Positions 1 through 7,283 of a stretch of 35,150 nt of DNA are shown one piece after another; within the stretch, counting starts at the first letter, position 1; each line of letters opens with the position of its first letter. A program made the translations under genes and the position numbers. The notes below the pieces were generated by a model. It saw only the letters and a program-made list of their open reading frames with translations. It ran no database searches and had not been told where the DNA came from. The DNA lies in NCBI GenBank assembly GCA_046582495.1, contig JAYGEG010000216.1, positions 1 through 35,150 of the forward strand, written 5' to 3'. The stretch is from TMED23 sp913054205 (GTDB lineage: Bacteria; Pseudomonadota; Alphaproteobacteria; Rhodospirillales; UBA2165).

Positions 1-672
1 TTGTTGCTTGATGAGATCAGCGAGATGCCGCTGGAACTGCAGGCCAAGCTTTTGCGGGTGTTGCAGGAAAATGAAATCACACGCATTGGCTCCAGCAAAC
101 CTGTCGCCGTGAATGTGCGCATCATCTGCACCTGCAACCGTGATCTCAATGATTGTGTCGAGGAGGGGAGCTTTCGGGCTGATCTCTATTACCGGCTGAA
201 CGTGATCGATATATTCCTGCCGCCGTTGAGAGACGGCAAAGGTGATATCCCGTCCCTCGCGACGTCAATTTTGCGAAATATCTCTGTCCAAGAAGATCGG
301 CCAACCATGCAGATCGACAAACGGACGATGGATATATTGTTGACTTACGATTGGCCGGGCAACGTTCGAGAATTAAATAACGCTCTCGAACGCGCAGCTA
401 GTTTGTCTGATCATGAGATACTTCAACCCGAACATCTCTCGGCGCGAATTCGCGGCACGACATCTCGTGCGCCAATTCAGAAAAAAGGCCAAAAAAATGA
501 TGAGCGTCGAAATCTCAAATCAAGTCTTGCCGAGGCTGGTCACAATCTAATCCTGGAAACACTCGATCGACACAACGGCAATCGCACGAGAACCGCAAAA
601 GAGCTTGGGATCAGCGTGACAACGCTTTGGCGCCGGATGCAGGAAGCAAAAAATTCGAGTTTGTACCCGTGA
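1..672 (+). CDS. Sigma-54-dependent transcriptional activator, 3' part
   Basis: The reading frame is open at the window edge, so only the C-terminal 223 residues are seen. It begins in the Walker B region of the AAA+ domain (LLDEISEM). It continues with the arginine-finger segment (FRADLYYRLNV) and the sensor II segment (WPGNVRELNNALERA), and ends with a Fis-type helix-turn-helix (NRTRTAKELGISVTTLWRRM). Proteins of this family bind upstream enhancers and use ATP to open promoters held by sigma-54 RNA polymerase. The sensory domain and GAFTGA loop lie upstream of the window, so the signal is unknown. Its last 62 bases overlap the 3' end of the convergent LysR gene. A role in controlling the neighbouring transporter is possible, but I saw no clear -24/-12 promoter near tctC. 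Family assignment is secure. Confidence 0.93.
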   Translation: MLLDEISEMPLELQAKLLRVLQENEITRIGSSKPVAVNVRIICTCNRDLNDCVEEGSFRADLYYRLNVIDIFLPPLRDGKGDIPSLATSILRNISVQEDRPTMQIDKRTMDILLTYDWPGNVRELNNALERAASLSDHEILQPEHLSARIRGTTSRAPIQKKGQKNDERRNLKSSLAEAGHNLILETLDRHNGNRTRTAKELGISVTTLWRRMQEAKNSSLYP

Positions 673-1648
673 TAACGGGAGCCTTTATTTTCAAGTTCTC
701 TGACTTGGACGTTTTTAATTCTTGGCAAACAATTTCCATTTGATGAAACATGCTTTGGGCGAGTCCGGAAACCGGTCTGTCCGATCGATATTGAATGCCA
801 AAAGGAATAGAATTCTTCATTCCGGGAAGGTCTATTGGCACAATCTCCCCAACCTGCTCTTCAATGGATATAAAAGTAGTTGTTAAAAATCCTATGAAGT
901 CACTTTGCGTAACGAGTGATTTTAAATAAGGAGTAGATTGGCATTCGACGGCAATTTTTGGCAGGGATAGACCAGCCTCTGCATAATATTTATTTAGATA
1001 AAGCCGTTGATCAGATTCTGGCCGTGGCATTATCCATAGGTATTTTAATAGCTCCTCGGCGATATTGTTTTTGGTGTTTAAAACCGGGTGGTCGCGCCGC
1101 ACAATTACCGATGGTCGATCTAAAAACAACAAACGGCTGGTAATTTCTTGGCCCATATATTCGTTGTCAGGTTTTTTATATCCGAGCACTTCGTCATCCA
1201 AAATTGAAAATATAATGTCAAACTCACCTTCGATGAGGGATGATAGTATTTCTTTTCGAGCCTTTTGAACGACTCTGACTTTTACATTCTGGTGAACATC
1301 TAAAAACTTCATTGTTGCTTCCGGGAGAACAAAATTTGCCAATGTCGGCAAAGTTGCAATGGAGATTATGCGCTCAATTTCACCCCGCATTTCTCGGATT
1401 TCAACCTGTGCCCGATTGGCTTCTAAGAGAATGGACTTCGCCCGGGTGTAAAAATTCACGCCAAAATCTGTCGGTGTTACACCTTTAACACTGCGTTCTA
1501 AAAGGACGACTTCAAGCTGTTCTTCGAGTATTCGAATGCTTCGGGTTAGCCCCGGCTGAGAAATATTAAGGCTACGCGCCGCTTTCCCGATGCTTCCCGC
1601 TTCAACTGCAGCAGTGAAATGTTCCAGATAGTTCATCTCTAGGGTCAT
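611..1648 (-). CDS. LysR-family transcriptional regulator
   Basis: This 345-residue protein has a typical LysR N-terminal winged helix (residues about 5-63, with AARSLNISQPGLTRSIRILE) followed by a periplasmic-binding-protein-like effector domain. The ATG at 1648 is preceded by AAGGA at good spacing, which supports that start over the internal Met5. It is divergent from tctC across 145 bases, the usual arrangement for a LysR regulator controlling a transporter for its own ligand, so control of the tct genes is a reasonable inference. The C-terminus is about 30 residues longer than usual and reads 62 bases into the convergent sigma-54 gene, suggesting that an original stop was lost. The ligand cannot be told from sequence. 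Confidence 0.93.
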   Translation of the reverse strand: MTLEMNYLEHFTAAVEAGSIGKAARSLNISQPGLTRSIRILEEQLEVVLLERSVKGVTPTDFGVNFYTRAKSILLEANRAQVEIREMRGEIERIISIATLPTLANFVLPEATMKFLDVHQNVKVRVVQKARKEILSSLIEGEFDIIFSILDDEVLGYKKPDNEYMGQEITSRLLFLDRPSVIVRRDHPVLNTKNNIAEELLKYLWIMPRPESDQRLYLNKYYAEAGLSLPKIAVECQSTPYLKSLVTQSDFIGFLTTTFISIEEQVGEIVPIDLPGMKNSIPFGIQYRSDRPVSGLAQSMFHQMEIVCQELKTSKSENLKIKAPVITGTNSNFLLPASGAKALSR

Positions 1649-1708
1649 AACAAATCCTTATGGCAATTATCATTATTTATTAGCATAGATTTCAATATCG
1701 CAATACAC

Positions 1709-1754
1709 TTCAAATTGAAAAATTGGAAAGTTTCACGTTAGCTGTCTGTCAGCT
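1709..1754. promoter_or_regulatory. Candidate LysR operator between the regulator and tctC
   Basis: The divergent intergenic region holds two short dyads: TTCAAATTGAA at 1709-1719 and AGCTG-TCTGT-CAGCT at 1740-1754. LysR regulators usually bind a T-N11-A dyad in such a region. Which dyad, if either, is the operator is a guess. Confidence 0.35.
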
Positions 1755-1793
1755 GATTTTAATAACCAACCAACACACTATGGGGAGAAAATT

Positions 1794-2870
1794 ATGTTGA
1801 ATTCTAAAACACTTCTACTTGCCGCTGGTGCTGTAGGGATGATGGCTTCAGCCACTTCCTCTCAAGCCGGTTTTTATGATGGCAAAGATGTGACCGTCAT
1901 TATTAATGCTGGTGCCGGTGGCGGTCTGACCCGTACCGGTCGATTGTTTACGAACCACATGAAAAAGCATTTGGGTAAAGGCGCCAATATGGTCATCAAA
2001 AATATTGCCGGTGCGGGCGGTGTCAAAGGTATGAATTTTATGGCTGAAAAAGCCAAGCCGAATGGACTCACCGTTTTGTGGGGGACCGCCCAGCAAATGG
2101 CGCAGATTTTGAAACTGCCAGGTGTGCGTTTTAATTTATCCAAAATCGCTGTTATTGGGGCGGGCGGCTCCTCCTATTTATCTCTAGCGCGTTCGAATTT
2201 TAAGCCCGGTATTAAGCAGGCCAGTGATTTGCTTAAGGTAAAGAAAATGATCGTCGGAGGGCGTGGCACTTCAGATGGCTTAGGAATATTCGCTCGTCTA
2301 CCGTTGCAGATATTGGGCGTTGATTACCGCTATGTCCCTGGTTATCGCGGTCAGCCAAAATTGAATGCTGCGATCCGGGCGAAAGAGATCGGGTTGCTGA
2401 CCACCGGTGGTATTGGCTATATCGTTTTTTATAAAGACACAATTTTGAAGTCGGGTGAAGCCAAGGCACTTTACTATCACTCTGCCCTTGGGGCCGATGG
2501 AAAATTTGCTGATCCTGGAATTTATCCAAAAGACGTAAAGCATTTTGCCGAGTTCTATAAGGATACCCATGGTGGAAAATTACCTACTGGCCCGCTTTGG
2601 GAAGCTTATAAATGGTTCTCGAAATTTAATTCTCGGCCTTTTGGCATTTATGCGCGAAAAGATAATCCACCCGAACGCATTGCTGAATTGCGGGCAGCCT
2701 TTAAGAAAACCCTGAGTGATCCAGATTTTATCGCAGCCTGGACGAAAATGGTTAGAAGCGCCCCGGATTTTGGTGTGGGAAAGGAAGTTAGCTGGTTGTT
2801 GACCGATTTCAACAAAGTCAGTCCGGGAGCCCTTGCTGGGATGAAACAACTTACAGCCCTCAAGAAATGA
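1794..2870 (+). CDS. tctC: TctC/Bug-type periplasmic substrate-binding protein of a TTT transporter
   Basis: A 358-residue secreted binding protein. The ATG follows GGGGAGAAAATT, a strong ribosome site. Residues 1-25 form a signal peptide (Lys5, a hydrophobic core, and a small-residue cleavage region near SSQAGF). The mature part begins YDGKDVTVIINAGAGGGLTR, close to the Bug-family pattern in which a glycine-rich loop binds a carboxylate. It would capture a dicarboxylate or related organic acid in the periplasm and deliver it to the TctA/TctB channel encoded downstream. A terminator separates it from tctAB, which fits the need for much more binding protein than membrane protein. In-frame codons just past the TGA would encode a short Lys/Gly tail (see findings). 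The substrate is unknown. Confidence 0.93.
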   Translation: MLNSKTLLLAAGAVGMMASATSSQAGFYDGKDVTVIINAGAGGGLTRTGRLFTNHMKKHLGKGANMVIKNIAGAGGVKGMNFMAEKAKPNGLTVLWGTAQQMAQILKLPGVRFNLSKIAVIGAGGSSYLSLARSNFKPGIKQASDLLKVKKMIVGGRGTSDGLGIFARLPLQILGVDYRYVPGYRGQPKLNAAIRAKEIGLLTTGGIGYIVFYKDTILKSGEAKALYYHSALGADGKFADPGIYPKDVKHFAEFYKDTHGGKLPTGPLWEAYKWFSKFNSRPFGIYARKDNPPERIAELRAAFKKTLSDPDFIAAWTKMVRSAPDFGVGKEVSWLLTDFNKVSPGALAGMKQLTALKK

Positions 2871-2910
2871 AAAAAAGGTGGTAAGAAAAAGAAATAGGCC
2901 TTATCAGTAA

Positions 2911-2949
2911 AAAACGGCGTAATGTGAAAAATCCATGTTACGCCGTTTT
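2911..2949 (+). terminator. Rho-independent terminator after tctC
   Basis: A perfect 12-base stem (AAAACGGCGTAA with TTACGCCGTTTT) closes a 15-base loop and ends in a T run. It lies 40 bases after the tctC stop and before the tctAB gene. It probably attenuates rather than fully blocks transcription into tctAB, since no other obvious promoter is seen in the 90 bases that follow. Confidence 0.85.
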
Positions 2950-3037
2950 AATTTCAAAATGAGTCATTCAATCAAAAATCTGTTTTACCTTGCACTGTCA
3001 TTGCGCAACGGAGCAGGGCGTAAGTTTGGACCAAATT

Positions 3038-5098
3038 ATGTTTGAAGCATTGCTTGAAGGCCTGATAGCGGTCTTTCAGTGGCCAGCAATTGGCTTTTTA
3101 TTGTTAGGTGTTTTGTTAGGCATTTGGCTGGGGGCAGTCCCTGGTTTAGGCGGCATTATTGGACTAGTGCTTTTGCTGCCTTTTACATTTGGCATGGACA
3201 CCGTCCCGGCTTTTGCTCTGCTTCTTGGCATGTTTGCCGTCACCTCGACCAGTGACACCATTGCTTCCGTTATGCTCGGGATACCCGGGACAGCCGCGTC
3301 TCAGGCGACAATTTTGGATGGCTATCCGATGGCGCAGCAAGGCAAGGCGGCAAGGGCGTTTGGTGCAGCGTTTACCGTCTCAGCATTTGGTGGCGTGTTC
3401 GGCGCCATGATACTCGCAGTTTCATTGCCTCTTATTCTACCAATCATCAAATCTTTTGCGTCACCTGAATTATTTGTGCTGGGCTTGCTTGGCTTGGCTA
3501 TGGTTGGATCTTTGAGTGGCGGATCCATTCTTAAAGGTTTGACGGTAGCCTGCCTCGGCATATTACTCTCAACCATAGGATATGGTGAGGCCGAATCCAT
3601 TCCGCGTTATCATTTTGAGACAGAATATTTGCTTGATAATTTACCGCTTATTCCTGTCGTGCTTGGCTTGTTTGCTATTCCTGAAATTATGGAATTGTCT
3701 ATTCGAAATGTGTCAATTTCGCGGGTGCCTAAAGATCAGACTGAAGGTGGTGGTATGATGGAAGGCGTCAAAGACGTCTTCCGCCATCGGTGGCTAGCGC
3801 TCAGATGCGCTGCCATTGGCACTTATGTTGGAATGCTGCCGGGTCTGGGTGCCGCTATTGTCGATTGGGTTGCCTACGGACACGCCGTACAAAGTGCTAA
3901 AGACAAATCACAATTTGGCTTTGGTGATATTCGCGGCGTCATTGCGCCGGAAGCGGCCAATAACGCAACACGCGGCGGATCGCTCATTCCGACGGTTGCC
4001 TTTGGCATTCCCGGAAGTCTGGGTACAGCGATTTTATTGGGTGCGCTTCTTATTCAAGGATTGAAACCCGGCCCTGATATGTTGACAACTGAATTGCACA
4101 TTACCTTCAGTATGGTGTGGACAATTGTGATCGCTAATATCCTTGCGGCTGGCCTGCTGATGATGTGGAGCAAGCAGGTTGCCAAAGTGGCGTTCTTGCC
4201 AGGCCATTTATTGGTACCCGGTGTTATCTTATTTGTTTTCCTAGGCGCTTGGCTCGGTGGTGCAGCTTTAGGCGACTGGATATCCTGCCTCATCTTTGGG
4301 ATCATAGGATTTATAATGAAACGTGGTGGTTGGCCGCGACCGCCTTTAATCTTGGCCTTGATCCTTGGCAATATCATGGAGAATGCTTTCCAAATCAGCA
4401 TGAGTGCGCATGATGGCTTTGGCTGGCTCGGTCGACCAATTGTCCTGATCGTTCTCGCCTTAATCGCCATAACGATATTTTTATCAGTGCGCGGTATTAC
4501 TAAAAATAAAGCGAGTCTGAAGGAAGAGATTGGCGACGACCCATCTAAAGCCAAACGTCAGGAAGCATCCGAAGGCGGCGCTAGAAACCCTCTGATTTCC
4601 TTGCCATTCACTGTCGTTCTCTTCGCCTTATTCCTGTGGGCAGGTGTCCGAGCTTTTGAATGGCCGGAATCGGTGAATGAATTTCCGATCATGGCGACTG
4701 TACCCGGTGCTGTTATGCTATTTTTTGTGCTCTACCATGATTGGCGTGATGCGAATAAAGAAATTGAGATTCACGGCGGGCTTTCTGCGGCCTATGACGT
4801 CGCCCTTGAAAAAGCTGTTGTGCATAGGGCCATTATGTTTTTTGGTTATTTGCTGGCGATGATCTTTGTCATGCTGGTTGTCGGACAAAAATTTGCGCTA
4901 CCGCTGTTTATATTTACCTACCTGATTCGCTGGGGAAGTTACAACTGGCGGGTTGCCGTTGGGTACGCATTTGGGGGCTGGGTCATGATCGTTGGATTCT
5001 ATGATCGCATACTCGATATGTTGTGGTATCCGTCATGGCTCTCAAATTGGCTGCCGGAAATACTGCCAGATTGGATGCCGCCCTGGTTCTTTGTCTAA
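3038..5098 (+). CDS. tctA: TTT transporter membrane protein, TctA-TctB fusion
   Basis: A polytopic inner-membrane protein of about 686 residues. The open frame reaches back to a TTG at 2990, but homology begins at the ATG at 3038 (MFEALLEGL); a TTG at 3026 with GGAG upstream is an alternative. The first 500 residues are TctA: the family glycine/proline motif GAVPGLGGIIG near the N-terminus, ASQATILDGYPMAQQGKAARA, and a second half repeating the theme (GMLPGLGAAIVDW, AFGIPGSLGTAILLG). After a charged linker (about 500-535) come roughly four more hydrophobic segments that resemble the small subunit TctB, normally a separate gene of about 150 residues. No separate tctB exists nearby, so a fusion is the best reading. 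The family imports organic acids using ion gradients. Confidence 0.92.
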   Translation: MFEALLEGLIAVFQWPAIGFLLLGVLLGIWLGAVPGLGGIIGLVLLLPFTFGMDTVPAFALLLGMFAVTSTSDTIASVMLGIPGTAASQATILDGYPMAQQGKAARAFGAAFTVSAFGGVFGAMILAVSLPLILPIIKSFASPELFVLGLLGLAMVGSLSGGSILKGLTVACLGILLSTIGYGEAESIPRYHFETEYLLDNLPLIPVVLGLFAIPEIMELSIRNVSISRVPKDQTEGGGMMEGVKDVFRHRWLALRCAAIGTYVGMLPGLGAAIVDWVAYGHAVQSAKDKSQFGFGDIRGVIAPEAANNATRGGSLIPTVAFGIPGSLGTAILLGALLIQGLKPGPDMLTTELHITFSMVWTIVIANILAAGLLMMWSKQVAKVAFLPGHLLVPGVILFVFLGAWLGGAALGDWISCLIFGIIGFIMKRGGWPRPPLILALILGNIMENAFQISMSAHDGFGWLGRPIVLIVLALIAITIFLSVRGITKNKASLKEEIGDDPSKAKRQEASEGGARNPLISLPFTVVLFALFLWAGVRAFEWPESVNEFPIMATVPGAVMLFFVLYHDWRDANKEIEIHGGLSAAYDVALEKAVVHRAIMFFGYLLAMIFVMLVVGQKFALPLFIFTYLIRWGSYNWRVAVGYAFGGWVMIVGFYDRILDMLWYPSWLSNWLPEILPDWMPPWFFV

Positions 5099-5102
5099 TA
5101 AA

Positions 5103-6353
5103 ATGACCAATTCATTACCTCCTTATCGCATCGAAACATGCGTACCCGATAAACGTGAGCCGGGGATGATGGTGTTCAACGTCCGCCCTGGCGGATCGGC
5201 TGATGAGGCCGGTGGCGTCGGTTGGATTATCGGCGTAGATCAAGCAGGAAAAATTCCGCTCGATTTGAAATTTGATAAACCGTCACAAGACGTGCGCGCT
5301 TTGCCGAACGGCAATCTGCTGTTTTCTTTGACCAGCGCAGGTATCTTGATGGAAACGACGCGGGCCGGTAAGACCGTCTGCCAGTGGCATATCGCCGGCA
5401 AGTGGAAAGACAAAACGCCGCCAGCAGGCAGTGTCGAAATTGATGTCGAGCTCACGCATCATGCAATCAATGTTTTTCCAAATGGAAACTTTTTGCTGCT
5501 CAGTGCCGAGATGCGGCTGTTTCCAGATTGGCCAGCCAATGACACCGAACAAGATGCCCCGCGCGGCGATGCGAATGTCGTGGGTGATGTCATTTTAGAG
5601 GTTTCCCGAGAAGGCAAAGTCATTGATAGATGGCCGATGCTTGATTTGCTGGACCCGTACCGTCTTTGCTACGGCAGTTGCTCGGGCTATTGGACGTCGC
5701 GTGGGTTTGCCGACAGTAATGATTGGTGCCACGCCAATGCGACGACTTATGATCCGCGCGACGACAGCATCATTGTCTCCCTACGCACGCAAGATTGCCT
5801 GATCAAGTTTGACCGCAAGTCGGGCGAATTGAAATGGATACTCGGTGATCCTGGAAATTGGCAGGAGCCCTGGGCCGAGAAATTGCTTACGCCTCTCGGC
5901 GATGTCGAGTGGCAATTTCATCAGCATGATTGTTCGGTAACGTCCACCGGCACGATCCTCTGTTTTGACAACGGCAATTTCCGAGCAACCCCCTCTGGCC
6001 CCAAAATGCCGCCGGAAGAAAGCTACAGCCGCGCCGTTGAGTTCGACATTGACGAAGAGGCCATGACCGTCCGCCAAGTTTGGGCCTACGGCAAAACACC
6101 GGGCGAGCATCTTTATGCCTGCTATCAAGGCGGTGCTTATCGATTGCCGAAAACCGGTAATACGTTCATCACCTACGGCGGCATTTGCACCCAAGACGGC
6201 AAACCTGCAGGCGTGCCCATCGATAGTTTTGCCCGGGCGCGCCTGATTGAAGTCACACCGGAAAAGGAAATCGTCTTTGATATGTGGATCGAAGACACAG
6301 CCGAAAATGATCCAATGCCATTGTCTTCGTTTAGAGCAGAGTTCGTCGGCTGA
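5103..6353 (+). CDS. Arylsulfotransferase (ASST)-like protein
   Basis: The start is taken at the ATG at 5103, four bases after the tctA stop; the longer open frame back to 4992 overlaps tctA and is not credible. The 416-residue product has the repeated PNGN-type blades of an ASST beta-propeller. Family landmarks are HHAINVFPNGNF (His119/120), DWCHANATTYDP (His210), IVSLRTQ (Arg228) and FHQHDCSV (His273/275). These match in order the active-site His/Arg set of bacterial arylsulfate sulfotransferases, which move sulfate from one phenol to another through a sulfo-histidine. Unlike the classic periplasmic AssT, no signal peptide is visible. Tight coupling to the TTT transporter suggests that the imported compound is its substrate or product. 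The actual reaction is unproven. Confidence 0.83.
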   Translation: MTNSLPPYRIETCVPDKREPGMMVFNVRPGGSADEAGGVGWIIGVDQAGKIPLDLKFDKPSQDVRALPNGNLLFSLTSAGILMETTRAGKTVCQWHIAGKWKDKTPPAGSVEIDVELTHHAINVFPNGNFLLLSAEMRLFPDWPANDTEQDAPRGDANVVGDVILEVSREGKVIDRWPMLDLLDPYRLCYGSCSGYWTSRGFADSNDWCHANATTYDPRDDSIIVSLRTQDCLIKFDRKSGELKWILGDPGNWQEPWAEKLLTPLGDVEWQFHQHDCSVTSTGTILCFDNGNFRATPSGPKMPPEESYSRAVEFDIDEEAMTVRQVWAYGKTPGEHLYACYQGGAYRLPKTGNTFITYGGICTQDGKPAGVPIDSFARARLIEVTPEKEIVFDMWIEDTAENDPMPLSSFRAEFVG

Positions 6354-6435
6354 ATTTCAAAAAGTTAAGACTCAACTGTTGATAAATAGGCTACTTTACC
6401 AACTGAGAAGAGATGCTGTGGTGGTGAGATTCAAC

Positions 6436-7263
6436 TTAATTGCGCGCATTAGCGAAAAACACCTGCTTGCCATTTATCCTATAGGCATTGATGAGCGTTT
6501 GAGCCTCAGCGGAAAGCAGCCAAGTGATAAACATGTCGGCTTCTTTGCTTTTGACATGAGAGTGTCGTGCAGGATTTACTTTGATGATGCCGTATTGGTT
6601 TTGTAGCGCTGGGTCGCGTTCCAGCAATATTTTGAGATCGCCCTTATTTTTGAAGTTTTCCCAGGTTGCCCGATCCGTGAGAGTGTAGGCCTGCATTGAA
6701 GACGTAATATTCAGCGTTGCGCCCATGCCCGAGCCCGCTTCCCGGTACCATCTGGCATTGGCACCAGGTTTTGCAGAAAGAGCGCTGTGCCAAATCTCCA
6801 AACTTTTTTTGTGAGTGCCGCTGTCATCCCCTCGGGACACAAATATAGACTTCTTCGTGGCGATGGCTTTATAGCCGGCTGCTGCCGTCTTGATGCCCCC
6901 AACATGTGCAGGATCATCAGAGGGGCCAACGATTACAAAATCATTGAACATGACATCGCTGCGTTTTACGCCAAAACCGTCCTTAACGAATGTCATTTCC
7001 GACTTTTTGTGATGGACAAAAAGAACATCAGCATCTCCTCGGCGCGCGACGCGCAGAGCTTGTCCTGTTCCAACACCAACCACGCGAATTTCGAGGCCTG
7101 ATTTCTGCGTGAATTTTGGCAGCAGAAAATCAAACAGTCCCGAATTCACGGTTGATGTCGTCGAAGCAACAACAATAAATCGCTCAGCTGCTTTTGCGGT
7201 GAAGGAGAGAATTGGGCTGAGTAATATACTGGCAATAAGAATGGTTTTAGAAATTTGGTTCAC
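6436..7263 (-). CDS. tupA: Tungstate-binding periplasmic protein (TupA-like)
   Basis: A 275-residue secreted binding protein. Translation starts at a GTG preceded by AGGGG. Residues 1-25 are a signal peptide with an AKA cleavage site. The mature N-terminus FIVVASTTSTVNSGLFDFLL and the later GDADVLFVHHKKSE are hallmarks of TupA/WtpA-type oxyanion binders, which feed tungstate (or molybdate) to an ABC importer; DSGTHKKSLEIWH is also typical. No tupB or tupC genes flank it: upstream is the DUF805-Sel1 gene and downstream the convergent ASST gene. The permease and ATPase must be elsewhere or lost. A phosphate or sulfate binder is the main alternative but fits less well. Confidence 0.87.
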   Translation of the reverse strand: MNQISKTILIASILLSPILSFTAKAAERFIVVASTTSTVNSGLFDFLLPKFTQKSGLEIRVVGVGTGQALRVARRGDADVLFVHHKKSEMTFVKDGFGVKRSDVMFNDFVIVGPSDDPAHVGGIKTAAAGYKAIATKKSIFVSRGDDSGTHKKSLEIWHSALSAKPGANARWYREAGSGMGATLNITSSMQAYTLTDRATWENFKNKGDLKILLERDPALQNQYGIIKVNPARHSHVKSKEADMFITWLLSAEAQTLINAYRINGKQVFFANARN

Positions 7264-7283
7264 GATTGCCCCTTGTGGACTTG

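Noticed and set aside
1649..1793. Sigma-54 promoter for tctC, since a sigma-54 activator is nearby
   Set aside because: A TGGCA occurs, but no TTGCW is present at the required spacing.
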